Shown: positions 1 to 8,113 of the stretch, piece after piece
Layout of the letters: every line of letters begins with the position of its first letter
How positions within the stretch are numbered: position 1 is the stretch's first letter
Origin: an uncultured Clostridium sp.
GTDB lineage: Bacteria; Bacillota; Clostridia; TANB77; CAG-508
Assembly (NCBI GenBank): GCA_946409935.1
Contig: CAMJYG010000019.1
Span: 1 to 41,050 of the forward strand
Direction of reading: 5' to 3'
DNA length: 41,050 bases
Notes under the pieces: generated by a model
Told to the model about the DNA's origin: nothing
The model's database searches: none
The model's input: only the letters and a program-made list of their open reading frames with translations
Program-made: the position numbers and the translations under genes

Positions 1-55
1 TTTTTTCAAAGTCTTGACAATAGTGTTTTTTATTGGTAAATTATTTATAGAAAAT

Positions 56-84
56 TTATCTTTAAGTATATATCTTAAAGATAA
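56..84. other. Perfect inverted repeat upstream of the pilin-like gene
   Basis: An 11-bp perfect inverted repeat (TTATCTTTAAG, 7-nt spacer, CTTAAAGATAA) lies about 75 bases upstream of the pilin-like start. It is followed by an A-run, not a T-run, on the plus strand, so it is not a terminator for plus-strand transcripts. It could be an operator or the end of an upstream unit read on the minus strand. Function unknown. Confidence 0.3.
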
Positions 85-159
85 AAAAGGTTCAAAATAT
101 TGACATATTAATTTTTTTAGGAACCTTGGTAGTAAAAAAGAAAGGAAGAGAAACAAGAG

Positions 160-1625
160 ATGAGAAAAATTTTAAAAGAAACTAAAGGTATTACTCTTAT
201 AGCGTTAGTTTTAACCATCATAGTTTTATTAATATTAGCAGGAGTAACAATTGCCACATTAACTGGAGAAAACCGGAATTTTGTCACAAGCGCAAGATGC
301 TAAAAAGGTAACAGAATATTTATCAGCAGAAGAAAAAGTAAAAGTAGAAGTAATGGGGAGTTACGGTATAAGCGGAGAATTAGAACTATCAAAATTAGTT
401 GAAAATTTAGGACATGTAGGAACTGTAACTAAAGTAACATTTCCAGTAGAAGTAACAGTAGATGGAAAATCTTTTACAATAGGTGAAACAGGAGTAGTAG
501 GAAAACCAATACAAACAATAAATACAAATAATTTAAAAGTAACAACAGTAGCAAACAAAGAAACAGAAATAACAAAAACATCAATAAATAAACCAGAAGA
601 AGGAACACCTTTAGAAATAATATTTGATGTAAGTATAAGTGAAGGAACAATAACAGGAGTAAATAAAGGAACGTTAGTAGATGGAGAAGTAACCTACGAT
701 ACAGATGGAACGGAAACAGAGGTAACATTTACATTTACATTATCAGGATTAGAAGATAATACCCCACAAACTGTAACAATAAAAAATTTAAGGAATTACT
801 ATAATATCAAATTATATGGAGTGGAAGTTAAATTAAATGGAGGAAGTGATATTACAGTAGGAAATGGAACAATAAAAGATAATTGGAAATTATTCTATAT
901 AGATGATAATGAAAAAGGATATGTGAATTTAATATATGGAGAATACTACCCAGCAAGTGTACAAACTGACCCTGATACAAATATTAATTCTGTTTGGATA
1001 GGAACACAAAGTTTTCCGTTCTCAGTAAATCAAGTTGGAGCAGAGAATAGATTATATTTGCTGAAATACCTAAAGAATAGTTTGAATTATAATTCAGAAT
1101 CGAATCTAGATAATAATTCAACAAAAGGTGGATTTAAAAGTTGGAATGATTTACTTACTTCTTTAACATCGACTGGTAAAATTTTAGAAAATAAAACTAT
1201 AGAGATTCAAGGTGCACCTAATATAACTATGTGGATACAGAGTTGGAATGAACAAGGATATACTAAATTGGCATTAGATGATGCTGGAAATACTGCAATT
1301 GGTTATAATATAAGATTAAATTCAGCAGTCGCAAACTCTAATGATGATTATAAAATTGATTTGAGCAGTTATTCTGGTTATAACGATACATTATATTTCC
1401 CATATAAAGGAATTATAGAAGGAAATATTAAGGAATATTGGTTAGCATCTCCGGGAGGTGGAAGCGAATATAGTATGTGTAGAGTATCATGCAAAACAGG
1501 CTTTATTGATTGTATACTTTGGGGAGACTATTCTACTCAAACATGTGCTAGACCAGTAATCTCGATTTTGAAAAATGATTTTAGAACGCTGTTTCCAAAT
1601 ATATATATAGATAAACGGAGAATAA
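160..1625 (+). CDS. Pilin-like surface protein with C-terminal DUF6273-like domain; needs +1 shifts at two CGG codons
   Basis: The start ATG at 160 follows AAAGGAAG. The leader is a type IV prepilin-type signal: MRKILKETKG, then ITLIALVLTIIVLLILAGVT, with a likely cleavage after the Gly of KG. In frame the reading stops at 301-303, after an in-frame CGG at 274-276. Skipping the C at 274 gives ...LTGEN-G-ILSQAQDAKK, the usual continuation of this leader family, and the protein then runs on. The middle is beta-rich (Ig-like). The C-terminal part has SVWIGTQSF, EYWLASPGGG and ARPVIS, typical of DUF6273 surface proteins. A second in-frame CGG (1616-1618) would by the same rule end the protein at TAA 1623-1625 (487 aa). 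If it is read as Arg instead, the frame continues to 1726. Secreted or surface-anchored; the assembly system is not in the window. Confidence 0.8.
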
Positions 1626-1651
1626 TTAATAATAAAAAAAATGTTTTCAAG

Positions 1652-1677
1652 ACAATTATTTTTCGCGAAAAAATTGT
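1652..1677 (+). terminator. Hairpin just after the predicted frameshift stop of the pilin-like gene
   Basis: A near-perfect palindrome (ACAATTATTTTTCGCGAAAA followed by AATTGT) is centred on CGCG. It begins 26 bases after the TAA at 1623-1625 that is reached only if the CGG at 1616 causes a +1 shift. A hairpin at this place suits a 3' end. There is no long T-run after it, so terminator activity is uncertain. Confidence 0.35.
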
Positions 1678-1872
1678 ACACTTATGTATACTAAAAACTG
1701 CTGGAAGCATTGATTTTTGGTTTTGAAATTGAAAACCATTAACTAGTAAACGCTCTCTTGGATTCAAGTTAACGTCGCTCTTGTGCTGTACATCTACATT
1801 GTACCACAAAAGTCACAGTAAAAAAAGGTTTTCGTTTATCGTGGTGATTTTTTAATTATGAGGGTCTAGTAA

Positions 1873-1916
1873 CTAAAAATCACAATAGAAATGTGCAAAT
1901 CTATTGTGATTTTTAG
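1873..1916. terminator. Perfect 16-bp inverted repeat, terminator-like, resembles the one after scpA
   Basis: CTAAAAATCACAATAG at 1873-1888 pairs perfectly with 1901-1916 across a 12-nt loop; the right arm contains GATTTTT. The core ATCACAAT...ATTGTGATTTTT recurs at 26657-26696, and the sequences after both copies are similar (TAAAATAT-GATATAG). It works as a terminator in form on both strands and may be a dispersed repeat. Confidence 0.6.
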
Positions 1917-2044
1917 GGTAAAATATGGATATAGTTAAAAGTTTATAATTGATGAAGTCGAATTTTGGTAAAAGATGTTATATTACGTAAATTATTGCGA
2001 TGAAAAGTTTAAAAAAACTATTGATATAAGAGTAAAAACATAAT

Positions 2045-2079
2045 AAAATGCAGATACAAGAAAAATGTATCTGCATTTT
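2045..2079 (-). terminator. Rho-independent terminator of the minus-strand regulator
   Basis: A 14-bp stem (AAAATGCAGATACA with TGTATCTGCATTTT) sits 55 bases downstream of the end of the minus-strand Xre gene. Both strands have a T-run after the stem, so it can act bidirectionally. Confidence 0.65.
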
Positions 2080-2133
2080 TAAGTATGTCTATAATGAACC
2101 ATAATTAATATCCTTTTTGTCATCATAATAAAA

Positions 2134-2367
2134 CTAAATATTATAAAATTTATCATCTGTAAAACCCGCAAGCCAAGAGGGAGAAACTTTAAAATATTTG
2201 GCAATTTTATAAATTCCACTTGGTCCTATTTTGCAAATTTTTCCATTTGCATATTTACAAATGGTAGCTTTGGATTTAAAGCCTAGCTCTTTAGCCAAAT
2301 AATCATAACTACATCCTGAATTTTTTATAAGTTCTTCTAATCTCTTTGTAAAAATCTCGTCCAACAC
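2134..2367 (-). CDS. Xre/Cro-CI family DNA-binding regulator
   Basis: A 77-residue single-domain helix-turn-helix protein. The N-terminal two thirds fit the Xre fold: RLEELIKNSGCSYDYLAKEL, then GFKSKATICKYANGK as recognition region, and IYKIAKYFKVSPSWLAGFTDD as the usual C-terminal helix of this fold. AGGAGG precedes two possible starts, GTG at 2367 and TTG at 2364; the TTG has the longer, more usual spacing. It is divergent from a second small Xre gene at 2533. The shared intergenic region holds promoters for both plus a palindrome at 2505-2521. It probably represses the adjacent operon or its own promoter. Confidence 0.85.
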   Translation of the reverse strand: MLDEIFTKRLEELIKNSGCSYDYLAKELGFKSKATICKYANGKICKIGPSGIYKIAKYFKVSPSWLAGFTDDKFYNI

Positions 2368-2395
2368 AAATCCCTCCTACGATTAATATAATAAG

Positions 2396-2424
2396 ATTAT
2401 AACATTTAAATGAAAATTTGTAAA
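2396..2424 (-). promoter_or_regulatory. Sigma-A promoter for the minus-strand Xre gene
   Basis: On the minus strand TTTACA (2424-2419), a 17-nt spacer and a consensus TATAAT (2401-2396) lie about 30 bases upstream of the regulator start. Confidence 0.6.
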
Positions 2425-2475
2425 TAAAAACTAACACTATTAATACGAAAAAAATATAAAATATGTAATTATATA

Positions 2476-2504
2476 TTGACAAAAGATGGAAAAAATTATA
2501 TCAT
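2476..2504 (+). promoter_or_regulatory. Sigma-A promoter for the plus-strand Xre gene
   Basis: Consensus TTGACA (2476-2481), a 17-nt spacer and TATCAT (2499-2504). The open frame extends upstream into this promoter, which supports the start at 2533 over any upstream codon. Confidence 0.65.
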
Positions 2505-2521
2505 GTTTCCATATAGGAAAC
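2505..2521. promoter_or_regulatory. Palindromic operator candidate
   Basis: GTTTCC-ATATA-GGAAAC is a perfect dyad that begins immediately after the -10 box of the plus-strand promoter, where a bound Xre dimer would block initiation. It is probably the target of one of the two flanking regulators; this is inferred from position. Confidence 0.55.
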
Positions 2522-2532
2522 GGAGGAATAAA

Positions 2533-2772
2533 ATGGAGCCAAAAGTAGTAGGAAAAAGAATAAAAGAATTAATGCAAATTAAAAATATCACTTTAGAAGA
2601 ATTATCAAAAAAATTAAATTTAAGTAAAAATATGGTTAAGAATAAATTAGAAGGAAATGATGAATTTTGCATATCAGAAATGGCAAAAATTAAAGAGATA
2701 TTTAAACTTGATCTTAAAGAATTTGATGATTTATTTTTTGGTGAGAATACCAAAACGACATGCAATATGTAA
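2533..2772 (+). CDS. Small Xre-like helix-turn-helix protein
   Basis: A 79-residue protein starting at ATG 2533, nine bases after GGAGG. VVGKRIKELMQIKNITLEEL, SKKLNLSKNMVKNKLEG and EMAKIKEIFKLDLKEFDDLF fit a compact Cro/CI-type HTH. It is divergent from the 2134-2367 regulator and separated from the Nudix gene by an eroded repeat. The two regulators and the palindrome between them look like a small switch, perhaps controlling the radical SAM cluster downstream. Target not provable from sequence. Confidence 0.8.
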   Translation: MEPKVVGKRIKELMQIKNITLEELSKKLNLSKNMVKNKLEGNDEFCISEMAKIKEIFKLDLKEFDDLFFGENTKTTCNM

Positions 2773-2783
2773 AAGTAAACATA

Positions 2784-2839
2784 TTTTATAACTAATCACG
2801 GTTAAGCAGGACAACGGAATTTTAAGGATGACTGGTAAC
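2784..2839 (+). repeat. Partial copy of the GTTACA-family element
   Basis: Shares the inner right-end segment ATAACTAATCACGGTTAAGC and then AGGA-AA-GAATTTTAAG with the full element at 5971-6183, but ends in GACTGGTAAC and lacks a recognisable left half. It lies directly upstream of the Nudix leader. Confidence 0.5.
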
Positions 2840-2940
2840 CCTATTGTATAAAATTGAATTTCAAGCATATATTTTAATATATAATTCTGTGTTTGAAATT
2901 TTATGTTAAATTTTTGCTTTAGAAAGGAATGTTATTAAAA

Positions 2941-3378
2941 ATGAGTGAAAGAAATAAAATACCAATAACTGTTCAATTATTAATAATTAAAGAAAACAAA
3001 ATACTATTAATGAAAAGAATTAATACAGGATATGAAGATGGAAAATACAGCCTTCCAGGTGGACATGTTGAGGCAAATGAAGAAATAAGGAAAACAGCAA
3101 TAAGAGAAGCCAAAGAAGAAATTGGAATTCAAATTAATAAAGAGGATTTGGAATTATATAAAGTTTTAAACAGAAAAATAAAAGAGGGAGGCGAGTATGT
3201 AGACTTTATATTTAAAGTTAAAAAATGGAATGGAAATATTACAAATGAAGAAAAAGATAAATGTGAAAAAATTATATGGAGTGATATAGATAAAATTCCA
3301 GAAAATATATTGGATTTTATTCCTGAAATATTAAAAGAAAATAATTCTATATATGTTCCATATAATTGGGAGGACTAA
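2941..3378 (+). CDS. Nudix (MutT-type) hydrolase
   Basis: 145 residues from ATG 2941, chosen over the in-frame ATG at 2929 that overlaps the AAAGGA ribosome binding site. A complete Nudix box runs from residue 41 to 63 (GHVEANEEI, then REAKEEIGI), with the REXXEE-type metal-binding glutamates intact. The family cleaves nucleoside diphosphates linked to another group; the substrate cannot be read from the sequence. It is first in a close run with two radical SAM genes (32-base gap to the next), so a damaged or modified nucleotide linked to that pathway is possible. That link is inferred from context. Confidence 0.9.
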   Translation: MSERNKIPITVQLLIIKENKILLMKRINTGYEDGKYSLPGGHVEANEEIRKTAIREAKEEIGIQINKEDLELYKVLNRKIKEGGEYVDFIFKVKKWNGNITNEEKDKCEKIIWSDIDKIPENILDFIPEILKENNSIYVPYNWED

Positions 3379-3410
3379 AATTATAAATAAGAAAAGGAAG
3401 TGGAATCTAT

Positions 3411-4313
3411 ATGAAGAAAATTACTAATGCAATTATTACTTATGATACAGAGTGTGATACATATGATATAAAATTAAGAAACCCATTATCAGTATGCTGG
3501 CAGATTACAACTAAGTGTAATCTTAATTGCAAATATTGTTTATCAAATTCCGGTACAAAAGGTGAATATGGATTAAGCACTAATGAAGCTAAAAAGGTAA
3601 TTAATGAATTAGGAAAGCTTGGTATTAATCGTTTAGATTTTACAGGAGGAGAACCTTTAGTTAGAGAAGATATAGGAGAATTAATTGAATGTTCAAAGGA
3701 AAATAATATAAATACAATTATTACAACAAATACAACATTATTAAATGAAAAAAATATTGAATATTTGAAATTAGCAGATTTAGTACAAATCAGCATAGAT
3801 GGACCAGAAGAAATACATAATGAGCAAAGACAAAAAGATGTATTTAATAAAACTATAGAAAATATAAAAAAATTAAAGAATGAGGGTTGCAAAATAAGGT
3901 TGAATAGTTTTATATATAATTCTAACAAACAATATGTTGAATATCTAATAAACCTATCAAAGGATTTGGAATTATTTTCTCACTTGTTTATTATATTTAC
4001 CCCTCAAGGTAGAGGAAGAGAACATTTAGAAGAAATTATACCAGAAGATGAAGTAGAAGAAATAAAAGAAAAAATAATAAATCACAGAATTTTAGAAAAA
4101 AGAAATATAAGATTGTATGATTATCATGAATATATGCATTCTTGTGTATTACTTACACCATTAGGAGATGTTATATCTCAGGGATTTTATGAGGAAGAAT
4201 CAATAAAAGTTGGAAATATATTAGAACAACCGCTAGAAGAAATATTTGCAAATGAAATATTTGACCATCCAACACATGTATTGCATTACTTACAAAGGAG
4301 GGCTAAAGTTTGA
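3411..4313 (+). CDS. Radical SAM protein with degenerate SPASM-like C-terminus
   Basis: 300 residues. The CX3CX2C cluster motif CNLNCKYC is near residue 36, and FTGGEPL (SAM-binding GGE) near residue 79. The C-terminal part has the layout of a SPASM/twitch region (HSCVLLTPLGDVISQ, then IKVGNILEQPLEEIF), but the Cys normally following GDV is replaced by Gln and only one Cys remains. An auxiliary Fe-S cluster is therefore unlikely or incomplete. Relatives include peptide-modifying and cofactor-synthesis enzymes. Its stop overlaps the start of the next radical SAM gene, so the two are translationally coupled and probably act in one pathway. Substrate unknown. Confidence 0.9.
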   Translation: MKKITNAIITYDTECDTYDIKLRNPLSVCWQITTKCNLNCKYCLSNSGTKGEYGLSTNEAKKVINELGKLGINRLDFTGGEPLVREDIGELIECSKENNINTIITTNTTLLNEKNIEYLKLADLVQISIDGPEEIHNEQRQKDVFNKTIENIKKLKNEGCKIRLNSFIYNSNKQYVEYLINLSKDLELFSHLFIIFTPQGRGREHLEEIIPEDEVEEIKEKIINHRILEKRNIRLYDYHEYMHSCVLLTPLGDVISQGFYEEESIKVGNILEQPLEEIFANEIFDHPTHVLHYLQRRAKV

Positions 4314-5281
4314 ACATAAAAACAGACAATACTATGCTTTCAAATGGCATAATTATAAAAAATAAGTTTTTTCCAAAAAGAAATTTACAGTCAGGTACCT
4401 TAAGAATAGTTTTAACAACCAAATGCAATTATCTTTGTAAATATTGTTTTGCTGAGGGTGAGGCTAATAAAAATAATAGAATAGTTGATATAGAAAAATT
4501 AAAGAAAATTCTAAAGGTAGCAAAAGAATTTGGAATAAATAAAATAAAACTAACTGGTGGAGAGCCTTTGTTATATCCAGATATGGAAGAATTATTAAGC
4601 TATATTAGAAAAATAGAAATTCCTTATGTGGATTTAACTACAAATATTTCTTTATTAAATGATAAAAATATTAAAATTTTAAACAAATATAGTGTAAATG
4701 CAATAACACTTAGTCTTAATACATTAGATGAGGAAAAATTTGAATATTTAAGTGGTTTTCAGAATTTTGATATTATAAGAAATAATTTAAGAAATACTAT
4801 TCAACATTTTAAAGGTAAGATAAGAGTAAATTGTGTTGTTTTTGATGAAAGATATGATGAAGAGGATTATAGGGAAGTAATTACATTATGTAAGCAGAAC
4901 AATTTAGGGTTAAGAATAATAGAACCTTCTAGGGTAGATGGCCTTGAAATAACTTATAATAAAGAAAAATTTCATGAATTGATTAATAAATTAAAAATGG
5001 AATCCGAAAAAATAATTACTTCTGATTGCACATCAGTTGAATATTTATTTTTTGGAAAATGGTATATAACAATTATGCATAGTTTGTGTGACAATAAACA
5101 TTGCGAAACATGTCCAAAATATATGTATATACGAGTTACATCAGATTTAAAATTAAAACCATGTTTATCAAGAAGAGATACAGAAGTTTCTATAAATATG
5201 GAAAGTGAAGAAACAATAGAACAAGCTTTTATAGAGGCTATAAATTATATGGGAGTTGGTGTTCAATATGAAAATGTCTAA
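4310..5281 (+). CDS. MoaA-like radical SAM protein
   Basis: 323 residues, started by TTG at 4310 after AGGAGG and overlapping the previous stop (TTGA). The N-terminal cluster motif is CNYLCKYC, and KLTGGEPL carries the SAM-binding GGE. The C-terminus has CDNKHCETCPKYMYIRVTSD followed by LKLKPCL, closely resembling the second Fe-S binding region of MoaA (C-X-C...C, LKPCL). True MoaA makes a molybdopterin precursor, but no other molybdenum cofactor gene is nearby, so a MoaA-like enzyme of another pathway is more likely. It overlaps the next gene by 14 bases. Confidence 0.88.
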   Translation: MNIKTDNTMLSNGIIIKNKFFPKRNLQSGTLRIVLTTKCNYLCKYCFAEGEANKNNRIVDIEKLKKILKVAKEFGINKIKLTGGEPLLYPDMEELLSYIRKIEIPYVDLTTNISLLNDKNIKILNKYSVNAITLSLNTLDEEKFEYLSGFQNFDIIRNNLRNTIQHFKGKIRVNCVVFDERYDEEDYREVITLCKQNNLGLRIIEPSRVDGLEITYNKEKFHELINKLKMESEKIITSDCTSVEYLFFGKWYITIMHSLCDNKHCETCPKYMYIRVTSDLKLKPCLSRRDTEVSINMESEETIEQAFIEAINYMGVGVQYENV

Positions 5282-5900
5282 AAAAGAAGGATTAGAAACA
5301 CTTAAAATGCTGGGCATTCCATCAGTAGAGTTAATAGACCCTAATTTATTGGATGAAAATAGTCATATTTTAAGAGAAGGACTAAGTGTTAGAACGTCAC
5401 CTAAAAATGATATGCAAAATAATACAAGTTTACCATCTATACATAACTGTAAAGATTTAAATGAAATTAGAGAGTTTATAAAAAGATATCAAAGAGATTA
5501 CCATATAATTGTTCATAAAACTGTTAAACCAGAAATATTAGGTTCAATATCTAAATATCAATTATCTCAAGAAGATGAAAGATTGATAATAGAGCTTTTC
5601 GAGGATTTTGTAAAAAGAAAAGCAGGAATTATTAAAAATAGAGCTACTGTACCAGTAATTGGTGAAAGAATTATGGCAAGCAGAATGGAATTAAATGAAG
5701 CAAACAAAGATGATTTTTCAACATTTTCAAAAGTACTACAGGGAGTAAGGAAAATGCCGTTTCAAACATTTGATGCAGAATTTGTTGTAGAAAATGGACA
5801 GGTTTGTTTTACAGATTTAACAATACAAAGCCCTGTAGATATGCAGTTTATTGAAAATATTAGAAAACCAGAAAATAAAGCAAGTGTAAAAATGCATTAA
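5268..5900 (+). CDS. Unknown protein of the radical SAM cluster, possibly ATP-grasp/PEP-synthase-like
   Basis: 210 residues from ATG 5268, inside the end of the MoaA-like gene (a second ATG at 5274 is also possible). I do not recognise a named family with certainty. GIPSVELIDP followed by LREGLSVRTSP resembles the start of the PEP-synthase/PPDK nucleotide-binding domain. FDAEFVVENGQVCFTDLTIQ near the end resembles its closing strand (an E and a D where ATP-binding residues sit). A glycine-rich loop is not evident. The tight overlap suggests it works with the two radical SAM enzymes. Function assigned only by loose resemblance. Confidence 0.45.
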   Translation: MKMSKKEGLETLKMLGIPSVELIDPNLLDENSHILREGLSVRTSPKNDMQNNTSLPSIHNCKDLNEIREFIKRYQRDYHIIVHKTVKPEILGSISKYQLSQEDERLIIELFEDFVKRKAGIIKNRATVPVIGERIMASRMELNEANKDDFSTFSKVLQGVRKMPFQTFDAEFVVENGQVCFTDLTIQSPVDMQFIENIRKPENKASVKMH

Positions 5901-5970
5901 ACATAATTGTAATTAAAAAGAATAAGGCAGAAATGATAATTTTATTTAAGAGATGAAAGTGACTTAGAAT

Positions 5971-6183
5971 ATATTGTTACAGTTCAGTAACAATATATCT
6001 AGAAGTCCGCGCGAGTGATTAGTTATAAAAATTTTGTATTGGCTCGGGGGACCGTTCAATGATTTACAAAAGTTCGAAGAACTTTTGGCTAAATCATTAG
6101 AATGGGGAGAATGAAAAAATTTTTATAACTAATCACGGTTAAGCAGGATAATGAAATTTTAAGTTACCGAACTGTAACAATAT
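5971..6183. repeat. Inverted-repeat element (MITE-like), GTTACAGTTCAGTAAC family, full copy
   Basis: Terminal inverted repeats (ATATTGTTACAGTTCAGTAA at left and its complement at right, 20 of 21 positions matching) enclose a nested structure. There is a perfect 19-bp inner inverted repeat (6017-6035 with 6116-6134) and an innermost hairpin around GTTCGAAGAAC. There is no coding capacity. Related copies are at 34073 (internally deleted) and, with different termini, at 18955, 29978 and 36108. It separates the radical SAM cluster from dxs. Confidence 0.75.
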
Positions 6184-6206
6184 ATTATTATTCCTGTCTT
6201 TTAAGC

Positions 6207-6234
6207 TTGCAAAAATAATAAAACATGGTATAAT
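6207..6234 (+). promoter_or_regulatory. Sigma-A promoter for dxs-ylmH
   Basis: TTGCAA, a 16-nt spacer and a consensus TATAAT ending 34 bases before the dxs ATG, just outside the inverted-repeat element. Confidence 0.6.
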
Positions 6235-6268
6235 ATTTAAAACCAAAACAAGGAAATTAGGTGTTAAC

Positions 6269-8113
6269 ATGCTAGAAAAAATAAACTCACCAGAGGATGT
6301 AAAAAAATTAAATATTGAAGAAAAGAAAAAATTAGCTGAAGAAATAAGAAAATATATATTAGAAGTAGTATCTAAAAATGGTGGACATCTCGCTTCGAAT
6401 TTAGGCGTAGTGGAGCTTACAATTGCTTTACATAGCGTATTTGATTTGCCAAAAGATAAAATTGTTTGGGATGTAGGGCATCAGACCTATGTTCATAAAA
6501 TAATAACTGGAAGAAGAGAAGAATTAAAAAATATTAGAAAATTAAATGGAATAGCAGGATTCCCAAAAACTAAGGAATCTGAAACAGATTGCTTTAATAC
6601 AGGCCATAGCAGTACATCTATCTCTGCTGCATTAGGCATGGCAAGAGCTAGAGATTTAAAAGGTGAAAAAAATGATGTATTAGCTGTAATTGGTGATGGA
6701 GCTTTAACAGGTGGAATGGCATTAGAAGCATTAAATGATGCAGGATATAGTAACACAAAGCTTACTGTTATTTTAAATGATAATGAAATGAGTATATCAA
6801 AAAATATTGGTGGATTAAATATGTTTCTAAGCAAGCTAAGGACAAAAAAGACATACAAAAATTCAAATGTATCTATAAAAAAGATTTTAAATAAAATTCC
6901 ACTAATAGGAAAGCCTTCTGTAAGGGCTATTCAAAGAATAAAAAGAAGTATTAAACAATTAATAATACCTAAAATGTTTTTTGAAGATATAGGGTTTAAA
7001 TATTTAGGACCTGTTGATGGACATAATATAGAAACTTTAGAGGCATTATTAAAAATTAGTAAACAATTAGATGAACCTGTACTTATTCACGTTTTAACTA
7101 AAAAGGGAAAAGGCTACAAAATTGCAGAAGATAATCCAGATAAATTTCATGCAACAGGTCCATTTGACATTGAAACAGGAAAAAGCAAAAAGCCAAAATC
7201 TAAAGACTATTCTAAAGTATTTGGAGATAAGCTTATAGAACTTGCAAAGAAAAATGAAAAAATAGTAGCTATAACTGCTTCCATGAAAGATGGAACAGGA
7301 CTTACGGATTTTGCTAAAGAATTTCCACAAAGATTTTTTGACATAGGTATTGCAGAGCAACATGCTGTTGGACTAGCTGCTGGAATGGCAAAAGAGGGAA
7401 TCATTCCTGTAGTTCCAATATATTCATCATTTTATCAAAGGGCTTATGATCAGGTAATTCATGATATAGCAATACAAAATTTACCAGTAGTTTTATGTGT
7501 TGATAGAGCAGGTGTTGTTGGAGCAGATGGTGAGACACATCAAGGTACATTAGATATGGCATTTTTTAGATTAGTTCCAAATTTAACAATAATGGCACCA
7601 AAAAACTTTAAGGAATTAGAAGATATGATAGAATTTGCAATTAATTTAAACAAGCCAGTAGTAATAAGGTATCCAAGAGGTGGAGAAGATAATTATAAAA
7701 TGGAGAAAGAAGAAAAAATCAATCTAGGAAAAGCAGAAATATTAAAAGAGGGAAAAGATGTTACAATTGTAGCTATAGGAAAAACAGTTGCAAGAGCAAT
7801 GAAAGTTGCAGAAAAGATAGAAAAAATTGAAAAATCTGCAGACGTAATAAACGCAAGATTTTTAAAGCCATTTGACAAAGATACAATAAGAAAATCTATA
7901 GAAAAAACAAAATATGTTATAACAATAGAAGATGGAACAATAATAAATGGGTTAGCTACGTCAATTAAGGAGCTTATAATTGAAGAAAAGATAGAAAATG
8001 TGAAAGTTCAAAATTATGCATATCCAGATAAATTTATAAAACATGGAAGTGTAGAAGAATTAGAAATAGTATATGGTGTTGATGAAGAAAGGATTTATAA
8101 TAATTATGAATAA
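6269..8113 (+). CDS. dxs: 1-deoxy-D-xylulose-5-phosphate synthase
   Basis: 614 residues, the normal family length. It condenses pyruvate and glyceraldehyde 3-phosphate to DXP, the first step of the MEP isoprenoid pathway and a precursor for thiamine and pyridoxal. Seen: SNLGVVELTIALH and DVGHQTYVHKIITGR in the N-terminal domain, the thiamine diphosphate motif GDGALTGGMALEALN...LNDNEMSIS, DRAGVVGADGETHQG, and GIAEQHAVGLAAGMA with the catalytic Glu. The C-terminal transketolase domain is complete. The ylmH start lies within its last codons, so the two genes are co-translated. Confidence 0.97.
   Translation: MLEKINSPEDVKKLNIEEKKKLAEEIRKYILEVVSKNGGHLASNLGVVELTIALHSVFDLPKDKIVWDVGHQTYVHKIITGRREELKNIRKLNGIAGFPKTKESETDCFNTGHSSTSISAALGMARARDLKGEKNDVLAVIGDGALTGGMALEALNDAGYSNTKLTVILNDNEMSISKNIGGLNMFLSKLRTKKTYKNSNVSIKKILNKIPLIGKPSVRAIQRIKRSIKQLIIPKMFFEDIGFKYLGPVDGHNIETLEALLKISKQLDEPVLIHVLTKKGKGYKIAEDNPDKFHATGPFDIETGKSKKPKSKDYSKVFGDKLIELAKKNEKIVAITASMKDGTGLTDFAKEFPQRFFDIGIAEQHAVGLAAGMAKEGIIPVVPIYSSFYQRAYDQVIHDIAIQNLPVVLCVDRAGVVGADGETHQGTLDMAFFRLVPNLTIMAPKNFKELEDMIEFAINLNKPVVIRYPRGGEDNYKMEKEEKINLGKAEILKEGKDVTIVAIGKTVARAMKVAEKIEKIEKSADVINARFLKPFDKDTIRKSIEKTKYVITIEDGTIINGLATSIKELIIEEKIENVKVQNYAYPDKFIKHGSVEELEIVYGVDEERIYNNYE

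Larger units (their letters stand above)
1726..2133. other. Gene-free stretch with a compositional island and two hairpins
   Basis: No convincing gene. Roughly 1690-1810 is less AT-rich than its surroundings and carries, on the minus strand, an open frame (NLNPRERLLVNGFQFQ) without homology I recognise; it may be an eroded coding relic. Two hairpins follow, at 1873-1916 and 2045-2079. Confidence 0.4.

Noticed and set aside
281-1726. Reading the pilin-like gene as a separate gene starting at TTG 281
   Set aside because: No ribosome binding site at 281, and the prepilin leader just upstream joins perfectly if one C is skipped.
2476-2532. Upstream start for the second Xre gene
   Set aside because: It lies in the -35 box of a good promoter; ATG 2533 has GGAGG at proper distance.
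3440-3928. Open frame opposite the first radical SAM gene
   Set aside because: Shadow frame over a well-supported gene; product is Ser/Phe/Leu-rich with no motif.
5971-6183. Riboswitch upstream of dxs
   Set aside because: The structure is explained by terminal and inner inverted repeats found at other unrelated sites, and the dxs promoter is downstream of it.
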